A stretch of 64,000 bases of DNA from Gordionus sp. m RMFG-2023 (taxonomy: Eukaryota > Nematomorpha > Gordioida > Chordodea > Parachordodidae): contig NC_088779.1 of assembly GCF_954871325.1 (NCBI RefSeq), forward strand, positions 15,502,846 through 15,566,845, in the 5' to 3' direction. The notes beneath the pieces are model-generated. The model saw nothing but the letters and a program-made list of their open reading frames with translations. It searched no databases and was not told where the DNA came from. A program made the translations under genes and the position numbers. Of this stretch, positions 44,660-57,360 are shown piece after piece. Positions within the stretch are counted from its first letter, which is position 1, and each line of letters starts with the position of its first letter.

Positions 44660-47514
44660 TTAAGTTAATAAATCTCTCATTAACTTTGAACCTTTGCACA
44701 AATAAACAAGAATATCTTTTAGTTCAATCTGCGCTAAAAGTTCCCATTCAACTGACATCATTAAAAATGCTTCTAATTTTTCTTGTCCTATATTTGGTCT
44801 CAGCCGATTTTTTATAATTTTTAATTTACTAAATGTTCTCTCACTATTGACTTGCGTAAATGATAAAGTTAAAATGTATTCATATGCTAAAAATAAATTA
44901 GTGTAAGCACTTGTATGCATATTGTATCTTTTAATAATTTCGTACACACATATTAAACACTTGTTACATCTATTATCACATTTTGAGTTATTATCATTTT
45001 GTAATATTTCATCTTCTTCATATGAATCCTCACTTGTACATACGATATCATTGTCCGTTTCATTTAATTCTTCTACTAAATCTTTGAATACACTGGCAAA
45101 TGAACACAATTCGTTACGTAATTTAACACTAGATATATTTGCCAATTGTGCCAGTTTTTCTAAGGCCTTTTCAGAAATACCTTTACTATTTATATCCTCA
45201 AAATGCCTTGGATGCAAATATTGCATATTCAAAATAAGCTCTTTATTTGCAGAAAACCGTTCCGACAAGCTGTTTATAATTTGATCAATTATAGGACGAA
45301 ATACTTCGACCCTATGAAGGTCAATCGATTCTTGAGGACGTTCATCTTGTCCTTCGTCACTATATATTCTCTTCACTCGTCCTATTCGATTTTTTGGCAG
45401 AGCAGTTTGTACCCAGATACTCTTTGGGAGCTTTAAATATGAAAGTGTTCCATTTAAATTAGAAGCCATTTTGTTGCTTTATTTTTAATTGAAGTAATAG
45501 TTATAGATGGCACAGAAAACTTGGCATCTTCTATCATTTTCCACGCTGATAAAATATCTAAATTCTTAGTTTGAAGATATAATGACAATGGCCCCATTAT
45601 TTCAAAAATTTCTAAATATATTATTGAAGTACTTAGAGTCTTAAATTTACATAAATTATCAATCACTTCTGGTGAGGGTTTTGCCTCAAATGATTTATTA
45701 TCAATTATAAATTGTAAGGCACTTATCGTTATTGGAAGTAGGCTCTCTTTGCCATATATTCATCTAAGGGCTTTTTCATGTGGCCACCACCTTGTCTCTC
45801 CTATTTTTTGCAGTCTTCTCAACTTATTTTGGCCAGATGAGTTATTCTGTTTCACCCAAGCATCCATCCTTTTATATGATATACCAAAGAAAGTTGCTAG
45901 TCTGTTCAACAATCCAAATAAATTTTTGCCTTCAACATTATGGCATGAATCACATATACATAGATTTAATATGTGACTATAACACCAAATATACAAACTA
46001 CTTGGAGCCTCTTGTCTAATAAGAGCTAGCAACCCAACTAATTCACCCCGCATATTTGCCGCACCATCAAATGATTCTCCAATTATATTTCTCATTTGAA
46101 TTCCATGTTTTAAAAAGCATTCACTCAAGATATCAAAAAATCCTTTTCCAGAAGAGTTTGTAACTTTTGTAAGTGCAAAGAGCCTTTCTGTTATTTTGCC
46201 ATTATATATGTATCGTAGGCAAATAGTTGCTTGATCATAAACACTAATGTATTGAGTACTATCCATTTGCAAACTATACTATCCATTTGCAAACTAAAAC
46301 GTTTGTTACCAATCTCCTTTTTTATTAAATTCCTGATTTGATCAAGAACAACATCTATAACTTTGTTAACAGTTGTTTTCGACAACAAGGTTATGAGAGA
46401 ACCTCTTCCCTTTGATTTTGATTTTTCAGAGAGTTTAAGCTTTTCTTTTCTACGTTTGCTCTTTAAAATAGCCTTCTCTAAATGATCTCTTAATATTTGA
46501 TCATTTTTTGATATAATACGAATCATTTCCAGGAAATTACCATGATTCAAATTTTCATTTTCAAAGTGGTTAAGTGTTTCAGTAACATTTGATCCTCTAT
46601 AGGGTAAGTTTTGTTTGCCTAAAAACTTTATTATTTCAAATATTTGTTTTATTATGTGGACATTGCTATAAATTTGTCGATTTTTTTCATTTAATATTTT
46701 TATACTAATTGAATTATCAAATGACTTATTTTTTGATGATCTGAGGTAGGCCTCGACAGTACTAATATGTACTTTTGTTTCATGTATTTTAATTACTGAA
46801 TGCATATGACGAAAATTTGTTGAGCCTGTTGTAAAAGTGTTTTCACATACTGCAAATGCCAGGCAGATTGAGCAGTACACAGCTTTGGCTTTATTGCACA
46901 TTAGTTCTATTGTAATCCATTTTCTAGGTATTTTTTTATTCATTACCATTCGATAATATAATTTATCATATTTACTATTTATTGGTTGTATAGGATGTTG
47001 CATTAAGAATGCAAGTTTTTGTGGTATAGTAGCTGTTAATTGCAGCTTAAAATTTTCATGTTTATGCATATCCAATTCTGATAATCCACTTTGTGAAATA
47101 TCTAAAGGCAGTATTGATGTAGTTGCTTCTGACAAGTGTGAGGATAATAAAGATGGAATTGCTGTAATTGTAGATAATCTATTTTCAGGGTGTGTGAATG
47201 ATTTATCTGCTGTAATGGTTGGTAATATAGTTATAGGTGGGTATGGCAATGATTGAACTGATGCAATAATAAAAGATGTTGCAGATAATGTAGTTGTTTC
47301 AGGTAGATGTGAATGGGAGGTAGTTGCTGATATTCCTAAGATAATAGATTTTTTAATATGAAGTACAAGTATTATAAATACTTGGTACTGATTTATCAAA
47401 GAAAGATAATTTAAGTTGTTTTGGATCAGCACTAGCTGCTTTGAGACAAGCAACATCTTTTTCTCTTAATTTTTCAGCTCCACCCTTAAATTTCCTTTTG
47501 GCATTTCTATGCAT
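44660..47514 (-). pseudogene. hAT transposase, TTF finger plus RNase-H-like core plus dimerisation domain
   Basis: Start proposed at 47,514 (MHRNAKRKFKGGAEKLREKD, the usual basic N-terminus). The 421-codon frame (46,191-47,456) has a TTF-type finger at its residues about 180-230: RKWITIELMCNKAKAVYCSI, C195/C198, then FRHMHS and HETKVH. LQMDS near 46,280 is the first Asp. IIGESFDGAANMRG (second Asp), IWCYSHILNLCI and ETRWWPHEKAL lie in the frame at 45,760-46,272. LSFTQVNSERTFSKLKIIKN in the 44,660-45,469 frame is the dimerisation motif. Breaks: a shift near 47,390, a 20-bp tandem duplication at 46,258-46,297, TGA after HEKALR (near 45,760), and a shift near 45,460. Confidence 0.88.
46258..46297. 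repeat. 20-bp tandem duplication inside the hAT transposase
   Basis: ACTATCCATTTGCAAACTAT is followed at once by a copy differing only in its last base. Because 20 is not a multiple of 3, it shifts the reading frame at the first catalytic Asp. This explains why the 421-codon frame stops here and the next frame begins. Confidence 0.9.
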
Positions 47515-48338
47515 GATAATATAAAAAATTTATTATTATTAATTTATAACTTAAGGCTAAAAAAATATTACAAGATGTGAACTGGAAATATAATTTTATA
47601 AAAATCTGATGAACCAACCAGTAATAATAAAAAAACATTAATTACTATCTATGGGTTATGAAATATAAATAAGTTGTTTACTTTTGACTTTTTACATACA
47701 TTTCAAAAAATAGCTATATAAATATTAAATTAGATATGTTTGCAAATGATTAGTAAATTGTTGCAATTCAAATATTAGGTGAGATTTTAACAATCTGTGT
47801 TCGTTGAGTTAAGCTTAGTTAGTAATAATATAATAAAATAACAATAAATTAATATTAAAAGAAACTTTAGAAAATCAAATTGATCAAAAATTTATTTATT
47901 AAAATTATTATTATACCTGGGTTTTATTTGATTTCTTTTCTTGAATTAAGAACAATACAATAACAAAAGTTTGTTATATTATTTCTACAATAAATGAATG
48001 TATAAAAATATAATATAATAAATTAATTAAAACTTAATTTACACTCTACTCGTACTCACTCAAAAGGAAGCGATTCACTTCATTCGAAAAAAAAACAAGG
48101 AAAAGCACGTGATAATGATGTATAGCGTCAAGCGACGATAGTAAATTACATGATAATTCTCAAGGAATGCGATATTAAAAATAAATGATAAGAGAAAATA
48201 TTATGGACATAATAATATTATTTTTTTTCTAATCGGCCTCTTTTTTTATATTTTCCTCCGATCGGCCTCAAAATCGACATTTTCTCGCAGCCTCGTGGGC
48301 AAAATGCCCACTATGGCCAGTCCGCCCCTGATAACATC

Positions 48339-50251
48339 TATATAATACTGCTACATTCCAATATATCACTTTCTAAAATTGATATTGTCATATTTTTATA
48401 TACGTATTTATATTCATTTTATGTAATGCCAATCAACCGAAATAAATAAGGTTGATTGGATTATAATTAACATTGAATAACACGTGATGAATAAATATTT
48501 TCGTTTACAAATATAATTGTAAAAACATTATTGTAAAATTATGGGATTTTTTTTTTGATAAAAGAAATATAATTATATAAAATCATGAGTTATTTTTGAT
48601 AAGATATATGATTATAAAATTAGCCTATATTTGTTTTTGGAGATTTTTGAAATTATTGAAACTATAGAATTATTAAATTATTGAATTTTGTAACATTTGT
48701 GCTTCGAAAATTACTAATAAAGAATATTTTGTTTAAACTATCGGAAATCAATTCAAACTCCAAAAGGAACAAAGGTAAAATACCGATTAAGTATAGGAAG
48801 GGTTGATAATATGGGGTTCTTACAGATATAAAAGTAGATAAGCAGCGTATTTTTATTATAAGGTATTTTCATGTTAATTTATATAAATATTATTAAAATC
48901 AGAAAATTTTTAACTATGGGAAAAAGAGAAAGTGATAATTCTTCGAAAAAATTTTTAAATTTATTTTTCATCAATTTAAAGTAATTTTTAAAAAAAAATT
49001 TTTTTTGACACCTAGAACCATTGACACCTAGAACCTTCCATTTTTACAAAATGTCATAGTCCGGATTTGGATCAGCCAAATACCAGGGTTCATGAGGGTT
49101 CAGGGCCTGGGCTCACATCCCTGTTTTTAAAACAATAGCGTACCCGGGAGGGAGAGGGGTAAGAGAAAATTCCTCCTTTTGGAAATTTTCCTGTTCTTGT
49201 AAATATTTTAAGCTAATAAAATCCCCCCCCCCTTCTTATCTCCAGATATATAAAATATATCACAATAAGCAATAATTTGAAAATAAAATAAGTAAAAATT
49301 AAATAATTCAAAATTTTTGAAAATAAAAAATTTTTCATAATTATTTATTAAAAAATATAACATCACCAAAGGCCTGCAATCTAGTGTCACTAGGAAATGG
49401 CGCACAGTGGCGTGAGTCCCATGAAATATTAATATTTCCTTATAAAGATTGTATCATCAATTTTAAATAAAATAAATATTATCATTTCTTAATTAGAAAT
49501 AAAATAAAAATAAAACTAAATTTTGATTTGTATACAAGCATTAATTACATTTTTTCAATTCCCTAATCAATAGTATTAACAAATTTACCACTAAATAATT
49601 CCTCTTCCAAAACAATTCAAATCAAAACTGCACACGAAAATTTTTCTCCATAATAATTAAATCACAAAATTGTGATTAACAAAGTACTTAAACAGAAAGT
49701 TTTTTAAATTATACCTATTTAGGTTTAGGTGGTGAAAGAGAAGTAGAATCTGACAATATTGAGAATTTGAGAGATTTTGAGTGATGGTATCCATAGAAGA
49801 TTTTTATTGCTGAGTACTGACATAAATCACAAAACTTAGTAATAGTTTGAATTTAAAAAATCATCAGATTTTTTAAAATGAAGGTTTTTTGAGAATCTTA
49901 AACAAGATTTTTGATCAATGTTTACTTAAAATTCCAATTTTTTTGTAAAATTTCTTTAATATGTAAATCATTAATTTTTATGTTGATCTTCATCAAAAAT
50001 AAAATCTACAAGGGCATAATATTAAAATATATTTTTAAATGGAAATCGGTTAATTTTACAAATTTAGGTAATGCGAAAAAAATACAAGTCCCATCTCTTA
50101 TTTTTATATGATAAGTGCGAAGCGCCGATTTTTAAATTGGGGAAAAAATCATTTTTGAATTTACCATTGGAATTACATCATTGCTTTTCTTATTATCACC
50201 TATGTTGATTTTTGTTTTTAATTTAATAACCTAAAACTAACTTTAATTTTT
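48339..50251. other. AT-rich region with decayed MITE-like patches
   Basis: No gene. A short direct repeat TGACACCTAGAACC lies at 49,008-49,035. A CAGGGTTCATGAGGGTTCAGG...CACATCCCTG block at 49,084-49,123 looks like hAT end sequence. A patch at 49,130-49,420 (TAGCGTACCCGGGAGGGAG, TTTTAAGCTAATAAAATCCC, CAGTGGCGTGAG) resembles the family of the 42,192 element. No TSD found. Confidence 0.45.
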
Positions 50252-51262
50252 TTGTTATTTTTATATATATTAACGCAACTTAAATACTTTGTTTCAAATT
50301 TTTATACATTACGGTTATATTTTATTTTACAAGTGTCCGGCATTTCGCGTTTTCGACGATCATTATATATGAACTTTAATAAATTTATTAGTGGGATCAA
50401 TATTGCTTTCTGTGAAACCTGGGAAGAATTCGTCAACATCGAAGCAATTTATACCGTAGCCGAACTCGCTGACCCGCGCTTAGAAGTAAATTCAAGTTAC
50501 TACACTCGTCTCAGATGATAATTCAAGGTCTTCAAATGCTCTGAGGCAGTCCAAAAAAAGGAAGAAACATATATCAATTGGGTGGCCCGCGGTAGCCATT
50601 TAAGTAAAGAATGTAATTTCTCAGGGAGAGAAAGGATTATCAAAGAACTTAGAATTGCCGCTTCATCTAAAGAAATAAGACATATGTTGAGCTTGAGAGA
50701 GAGTTTGACGTTCGAGACATTAAACGTAATGAATCAGGGCTCAAAGAAGAAAAATTTATATCCAAACTTGAGGAGAGATATTATGGACAGATACAAGCCG
50801 AGATCGTAAAATAGAAAACTAGAATACGAGGAAAGTACTAAACTAATACAAAACTTCAAGCAACTCACAATCGATACGTCATCATCGGACAACAACTACA
50901 ATTGTCATGACAATTATTATGACAACTGCCACTACAATAGGTATTACAACCACGACAGATAATATAGCTTTGATAGAGGAAATAATGCTTACATTCATGG
51001 TTTTTTAAGACTTTATCGAAGAGCCAATTATAATTATAATAGATTCAACAATGATAACAATTTTAAATACAACTATTATAGACAATCATGGGAACCAAAA
51101 AACAATAATACTATTTATATATGCGTTAAAAAAATATTAAAAAAATACTATTTTACTACATTAAAAATTTTTTGGGAAATTTACTTTTTTTTGTAATCAA
51201 TAGAAATGACTCATTGAGAGTAAGCATCAAAAAAACAGATTACTAAATGATAATAACAATGA

Positions 51263-51355
<93 letters not shown>

Positions 51356-53180
51356 ATGCATCATAACATATAACGATAGAAATCTAAGATATTCAAGTAA
51401 AATAAACACTATATATTGAAGAAATTGCGGATGACGACAATACAAAATATTCTAATAAAGAAAATAACTTGTTAAACATGTACGTGAGCAACATGAACCA
51501 AGGTACGAACGAGTGTAAAGCTCGTACAAAGTCATGATTAAAATTAACGATATCCCGACGACGACAAATCAATATAGACATAAGGTTCACTAACCTACCA
51601 CGACACGTAGCGATCAAAACTGGGATAAGCAAGGCGATGAAAATTGAAAACTAACATAAAACTATCAGGTTACGATAGCAATGCAATCAAGGTATATATA
51701 TATAGCATATATATGAATTTTAACGCTTTCCATAATCGTTTTGATTAGCGACTAAGTAATGCATTATGAAGATTTTCTCAGAGAGGAGAATGTTGATTAT
51801 GTTGATTTCCATTTTTTCTTTCCCTAAAACCAACTTTAATAACAATTTTTGGTTCAAATCAGTTTAACCATCACTTTAATATATAACTTAATATGATCAA
51901 ATTTTTAGATTCAAACGATTAACTTTTGAATAAAATGTAGTTTTACAATATCTAAAAAATAAATAGTAAATCTGGTTCGTTGTTTCTTAAAATAAAATTT
52001 TACATATTATATAAAATGATGATAAAAAATCGAGCTAATGAATCTAATAAACTATCCTTCTAATATAGCCCCAGGCAACATTAAATTGATAATGATTTTA
52101 TTAATGGAATAATTGTTGTTTAATAAACTTAAATAGAGTACAATTAACTTAGAATACAACAAAAAAGAAATAGATAATGAGTTATAATTAGCTCATGTAA
52201 AGGCGATTTTTATTAAAGGGCATAACAAAAGAGGTTAATAAACTTAAAATTTTATTGGCTGTCTTGAGAGGTTAGGTGAATGGGGGAGAGATATATATTC
52301 ACAACGAAATTGATAGAATTGAAATTATAAGGATTTCGCTGATAATCAGGGTAAAGAAAAGAGGTGAGAACGATAAATGAGCATGTGACTTGCCACAAGT
52401 GTGCGAGAAAAGGTCATTATGCTTTTTCTTATAAAAACATTGGGGTAAACGTACTAAATACAGACAATTATAGAAATTGTATTATGAACTGAAATGATGA
52501 TAATATGAGAGAAGTGAATCACAGTGGTAAAACAAGTATAGTAACCATGATAATTTACCAGATTCGATATACCAGGTGGCCAATAAATAATTTGTGGCTT
52601 AATTGAAATTTTTATAAAGGTTCAGGTGTCTTTAATGTACGAAAAAATCAAGGAAAGAATTGGAAAAATAAACCAATATTATCATCTAAGTCATCTTTAA
52701 GGCATATGGAAATTCAGAGCTGTAGTTAAAGGTGAAACAATTGTTAGGAATAAATGGAAGGAAGAAATACAACAGCCTCCGGCAGTAGCAACAAAGTAGT
52801 ATTATACGACCTTATTTGGATTACCATGGATCATAGTTTAAGATGGGAGTTTCAGAATAATTAGATTAAAATTAAAGGATCAAATAGGTGGGAATATGTA
52901 TTAGCTAAATTAATAAAGTTTTTGATGGAAAACCCGGGTTAATCAAGAATTTCAAGGTGCAATTAGACATTGACTCGAGCGTTGAACCTAGGTTCTAGGA
53001 GAGAAGAGTGCCTTTGCCACTTTGTAAACCTATCGAGAGTTGGAGAGGTTACTGAATATAGGGGCATTGATAAAGATAGATCCAGTAAAGAATCGGTTTA
53101 AGTGGATAACGTCGACTGTTAATGTATGGAAAACGGTAAATACTGACACTGTGGGAAGATTTACATACAATCCCAACGTT
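50252..53180 (+). mobile_element. Ty3/gypsy-like LTR retrotransposon fossil, broken
   Basis: Plus-strand remnants in the order of a Ty3/gypsy element: a gag capsid-like part at about 50,340-50,810, a CCHC zinc-knuckle-like part near 52,390, and a part resembling the start of a reverse transcriptase at about 52,920-53,130. Many breaks; clearly dead and probably old. No long terminal repeats were recognised, and integrase and RNase H regions were not seen. A GAAA microsatellite lies inside at 51,259-51,355. Borders are approximate. Confidence 0.65.
51259..51355. repeat. (GAAA)n microsatellite
   Basis: About 24 GAAA units with one interruption (GAGAAG). The 72-codon minus-strand frame across it is low-complexity Phe/Leu/Ser and not a gene. 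Confidence 0.95.
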
Positions 53181-53408
53181 GGATGATTTTCTAGCAAAGA
53201 TTGGAAGAAGATAGAAATATTTGTATTATGTCATGTATTTTATTGATCCTAATTAAGAGAATATTTTTCTTTTACTCTCCTTTTTCGAGATTCATTTATG
53301 GGTATAAATATAGAGAAAATATTTTAATGAAAAATTTTGCTGGAGAGTATAAATACATATAAATTAAGAGAATATTTACAAAAATAATATAAAATAACAA
53401 ATGAATTT

Positions 53409-54080
53409 ATGAATAAGCAGATTAGAAATAAATTAAAAGCGCATCCATGGTTCTTTTCTAATATTCTCTCGAAAACTTTCATTTCATGCTCTAACCACAA
53501 AAAACGCATTCATAGTTCTTTCAAAAACCTTTATTTTATGCTCCAGGAACTAAATTGTCCTACACCTAATAGTTTAACACCTTTCCCGTGAGGAATAACC
53601 ACGCCTTTCCCAGTTAGAGTAGTTCTCTAGCATAAAATGGGGTTGTATAGGTCAGTGATCTATTCCACTCTAATTTCTTACGCTGTCTTTAACATTTCGC
53701 CAGTCTTGTTAAACCTGCTGCTTTACCTCTCTTCTTCTTCACTTTTATCTTTCCCGAATCTATAACTAGAAATCAACCTTATCATGGTAAACATCTTAAT
53801 CCTTCATTTAGTAAGTTATCCTACTTCTCGTACAAGTTTCCTTAATCCCTTTGCTGATAATCACAACATCTCCATAGTGATTATTACGCAATGAACCACC
53901 TCCATATCCTGTCTCTTTTTATCTCGTTTGCTGGATGCCTTTTTGAATTCTTGATCGCTACCGATCTCTTTGTACTTAATTTTGCTACTAAACCTATTAA
54001 TCGCCCTCCGTCTTTGTTTTCTACTATTTCTTATAGCAACATTATTTTTCCTCTATTGTTTTTGAGATGTCCGAATTCCA
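53409..54080 (-). pseudogene. LINE reverse transcriptase N-terminal fragment
   Basis: Minus-strand remnant spread over frames. Recognisable parts: a QDMEVVHCVIITMEM segment (pre-RT region) near 53,900, MKRGKAAG-like RGKAAGLTRLA near 53,735, RVEWITDLYNP near 53,670, and LEHEMKVFERILEK at 53,450-53,500, which also appears once more as LEHKIKVFER about 65 bp away (an internal duplication). In intact relatives these precede the DEMQFGF motif with which the 10.3-kb LINE begins, so this may be the missing N-terminal part of the same or a sister family. The catalytic palm is absent. Confidence 0.55.
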
Positions 54081-54456
54081 CCAATTAAACTAAATTATAA
54101 AATTTTGAATATGATATTTAAAAACGTGAAAATGGTTCGTTTTTATAAAGTTGAAGTGTATAAAAAGCTTAAAACTTATTTAGAGATTAAAAAATAATTT
54201 ATCGAAAAGCCAATTAATGTCAGAGCACCACAAATATATTTATAAATATATAACTAGACTTTTATAGGGTCTGGTTTATTTCGTTTAAAAGAATTTGGTT
54301 TGCTTCTACTATCATTTTATGATTAGCTTTCAATCACAAGTCATTAAAAGCATACTTTTTCCATCTTTATTTCATTTATTTTTATTTTGATATAAGAAAT
54401 ATTATTTTACATAATGTGCGATAAGCAAATATTTGCATAACATAATTAATTATAAT

Positions 54457-54561
54457 TCAATTATTAACATTAGCTAGTTCCTTTCGTGTCTTGTATCCTT
54501 TAAATACTGCTTGTATTTTAGTGGCAGCCTGGTCAGGATTCATACTGATTTCTTTGTTTTC
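54457..54561 (-). CDS. Putative terminal exon encoding an IQ motif (host gene)
   Basis: Minus-strand open stretch of 34 codons plus TGA, reading ENKEISMNPDQAATKIQAVF and KGYKTRKELANVNN. The core AATKIQAVFKGYKTRKEL is a textbook IQ motif (IQxxxKGxxxRK), which binds calmodulin or myosin light chains. It is preceded by TAATAAATAAAG|GAAAAC, a possible 3' splice site in phase 0. The only other IQ-coding segment in the window (62,604-62,744, same strand, upstream) ends in phase 0 at a possible donor, so the two may be exons of one gene. A sperm-protein-17-like or other IQ protein is possible. The function is not assigned. Confidence 0.5.
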   Translation of the reverse strand, partial: ENKEISMNPDQAATKIQAVFKGYKTRKELANVNN

Positions 54562-54834
54562 CTTTATTTATTACAAAAAATTATATAACATTTAGTATAA
54601 ATATATTCAAAATCGCTAAGTTACACAGAGGCATTTTTACCAAATAATTTAGGAGTATAAATTTAAAAATTAAATCGAGAATTGTATAACTGAATTCTTG
54701 ATTTCATAAATACTAACATTCAATAAAGATAAAGATTAAAACTTAAATTAATTTATTATATTAAAAATATTATATATTTATATCTATAATATATATAAAA
54801 GCCTTGTCACACTGTCACAGTCACAGTGTCACAA

Positions 54835-55010
54835 TTTATAATATATATTTAAAAAATCGTTAATTTTGAAAAGCGTCTGTGCCCTAATCGGCAAGAGACT
54901 CGTTTACAAATATAAAGGCATTGGGTTTGAATCCCAGCAAATAAAAATTTTCTTAATCCAACTTGGTATTTTTTTTAACCCAACTTGGTGGTTCCGTCCT
55001 TTGGGATGGG
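54835..55010 (+). repeat. tRNA-derived SINE-like repeat, copy B
   Basis: Leader AAAAAATCGTTAATTTTG, then a tRNA-like head with A box (GTGCCCTAATCGGCAAG) and B box (GGGTTTGAATCC), then CTTAATCCAACTTGG and GGTTCCGTCCTTTGGGAT. Same family as copies at 9,163 and 55,455. Head too degenerate for a working tRNA. Confidence 0.8.
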
Positions 55011-55344
55011 CAATAACTAAATTCCCATTGGGCTTGAAAATATTGTCATTTGCAGACCTCTGGTGGTAAATGCATGGGAAAATAAAAGTGGCAGACACAT
55101 ATCATTTAGAAATGGATTCTTTGGCAGAGGTAAAATCCATTATGATCTGCTGTTTCCGATGTCATCCTGGCTAGAGGTCTGCAATGGGCAGGTTTTGGTG
55201 CATCTTCCTGCTCATTTATTTAAAGATTTTGTTTAATTTGCCTGTCCAATGTTATTGGTTGATTTGGTTCTTTATGTATTATTTTAATGTTTTTTTACAT
55301 AAACTTATAAATTATGAAATAAAAAAATAATATTTAATTATATC

Positions 55345-55445
55345 ATCTATAATCTATAATCTATAATCTATAATTCTATCTATCTATAATCTTCTATATA
55401 TAATATGATCTATCTATTTAAATAATCTATCTATAATATATATAA
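55345..55445. repeat. ATCTATA simple repeat
   Basis: Imperfect run of ATCTATA and CTATCTATAAT units between the two SINE-like copies. Confidence 0.8.
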
Positions 55446-55454
55446 AACCCCTCT

Positions 55455-55632
55455 CTATAATATATATTTAAAAAATCGTTAATTTTAAAAACATCTATGG
55501 CCTAATCGGCAAGAACGTCGTTTACAACTCTGATGGCTTTGGGTTCGAATCCCAGCAAAGATCATTTTTTTCTTAATACAACTTATATTTTTTTTCTTCT
55601 TAATCCAACTTGGTGGTTCCGTCCTTTGGGAT
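55455..55632 (+). repeat. tRNA-derived SINE-like repeat, copy C
   Basis: Leader AAAAAATCGTTAATTTT, A box (ATGGCCTAATCGGCAAG), B box (GGGTTCGAATCC), tail with AATCCAACTTGGTGGTTCC and GTCCTTTGGGAT. The B box is canonical. It is followed within 5 bp by a GGCCC/CCCGGG hAT-type patch. Confidence 0.82.
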
Positions 55633-55636
55633 AATT

Positions 55637-55916
55637 TTTAGGCCCATCCCGGGTATATTTAAAATAATTAAAATATGGCCTAACCCCTGTACCTGTATCA
55701 AAATTTATTATTTTATAATCAAGATCATCATGAAGAATGGATCCATATCATGAGAAGATGCAAACTTATTCAAAACTCTGTGGATAACAATTTAAAAAGG
55801 AGTGCTTTGTGGCTCAGCCCGTGTGTTTTTTTTAAAAAAATTTCGGGCCCGGCCCGAGTATATTTAAAAAAAATTAAAATACGGTCCGGCCCGGGGGTCG
55901 GGTCTGCAAGTCTCTG
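55637..55916. mobile_element. Two hAT end fragments of the GGCCCGG family
   Basis: The right fragment (about 55,830-55,916) has GGGCCCGGCCCGAG and ends GGTCTGCAAGTCTCTG. Its reverse complement, CAGAGACTTGCAGACC, matches the ends of the element at 7,836-9,061 (CAGAGACCTGCAG). A more decayed copy of the same end lies at 55,637-55,710 in the same orientation. No left end or TSD, so these are solo termini or a rearranged tandem insertion. Confidence 0.6.
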
Positions 55917-57138
55917 AAAAACCAACCTAAGAAGTACAACTTCTGAAAGTAGATTGAATGGTTTGATTCATTTGAATATTCATAGGCATTTAACGCCGCA
56001 AGGATGAGATAATTGAAAAATTAGCACAATCCCAATGAAGATTGGATTTTACATTATAAATACAAAATACAATTATTCCTAAGAAACCTTTTGTGTATTA
56101 ATTTATATTTCCAAAATTTAAATTTTTTCTTTATATATAATTTTAAAGGTTCAAAAAATTCAAATTTCTATTTTGGGTCATTTAAGTGATTCATATGGTG
56201 ATTATATTCACTTTATATTTTATAATTCTCATTTATTTTTTAGTTTTTCAATGCCGCCAATTATATCCGTTTATATTTTTTAATTCACATTTATTTTATA
56301 GTTTTTTATATGCCGGTTTATATATATAATTTTTTTATAATTCACATTAATTTAAAATTGTGTATTAGAAATAGTTATTAGTCCTAATAAATTTATCCTT
56401 AATATTTTTGAATAACAATAATATTTCTTAAAAAATTTTATTATCCCCCCCCCCCCAGACCAAATTCCTGCGCACACGCCTTGTATGTCATGTCAAGAGG
56501 TGGATTTTGGATATAATACAAATGGCATGTGAAGCTATTTTGCTTTATCACTTAACATTATATCCTAATTGATATGTATACTTAATAAGTTAAGACCCGA
56601 CCTTGGGCATTGACCCGTGGCAATTATGTTTGCTAATAATCTTCTAAATAGCCCATTGCAATGGGGTGGATACCACCATAGTGTTTGTGAGATAATCAGG
56701 TTTGCTCCCAAAATTGATTCGAATCTTTGATGGCAGGTCTTTTATAAATGAGTATTTAGGAAGGTTTTAAAGCATTTAAATGATTCTGATGAATGTAGAT
56801 TTTATACGAAGTGGGAGGGCAAAAACCATAGCATCTGGATGTGGAAAATTTGTTAAAAGAATTGATAAATATCATAATTCACAAATCATATTTTTTTTAT
56901 TCCATATTTTTCTTAATAATTTGGCCTTTTCTCTATAAATTTATAGAAATCTTGGAAGAATGAATACGGATAATCTATTCCTTTCATTTAACTATTCTGA
57001 TTCTTTATCGTCAAATGAAAGTAACATTTACAGTAATAATATGATTTGTTGTAACACATTTTCATAATGTGAAAAAACATTCTTATATAGTTAAATAACT
57101 TTCCATAATTATTGTAAAAAACATTTTGATATAAATTT
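55917..57138. other. AT-rich region, no gene seen
   Basis: A C run at 56,446 followed by CAGACCAAATTCCTGCGC may be another transposon end. Otherwise featureless. Confidence 0.4.
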
Positions 57139-57360
57139 AAAAAATTTTTTTTTAAAGTTTTAAACTTTAATGAAGACTAACATCAAAGTTATGAATCAAA
57201 TAGTTTTTTTTGGACACAAGTTTAAGTGGAAAAATGAGAATTCAAAAAATTTTTTTTATAAAGTTCTTAAACTTTAATTAAGACTAAGGTCAAAGTTATG
57301 AATCGAATATAGTTTTTTTTATTTTTTGGACATAAGTTTAAGTGGAAAAATTAGAATTTT
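57139..57360. repeat. Imperfect tandem duplication of about 110 bp
   Basis: Two adjacent copies share AAAGTTATGAATC, TTTTTTGGACA(C/T)AAGTTTAAG and GTGGAAAAAT, with boundary near 57,247. Non-coding. Confidence 0.82.

Larger units (their letters stand above)
44165..48330 (-). mobile_element. ZMYM1-like hAT DNA transposon, 4.2 kb, nearly complete
   Basis: Perfect 15-bp terminal inverted repeat CAGGGGCGGACTGGC at both ends and perfect 8-bp duplication ATAACATC at 44,157-44,164 and 48,331-48,338. Subterminal blocks repeat GCGGCCTC and CTCGTGGGCA, and the left side adds GGGGCTTCGCCCCC and GCCTTCGGCCGGG hairpins. It encodes one transposase on the minus strand (44,660-47,514) with a full domain set and only a handful of breaks. 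Intact ends and TSD with a lightly damaged gene make it one of the younger insertions here. Confidence 0.95.

Noticed and set aside
44922-46019. Plus-strand frames opposite the hAT transposase
   Set aside because: Antisense shadows without motifs.
49084-49123. 40-bp CAGGG...CCCTG palindromic element
   Set aside because: Flanking 8-mers do not match; more likely a hAT end fragment.
51227-51445. 72-codon FLSFFLS repeat frame, membrane-like
   Set aside because: Translation of the GAAA microsatellite.
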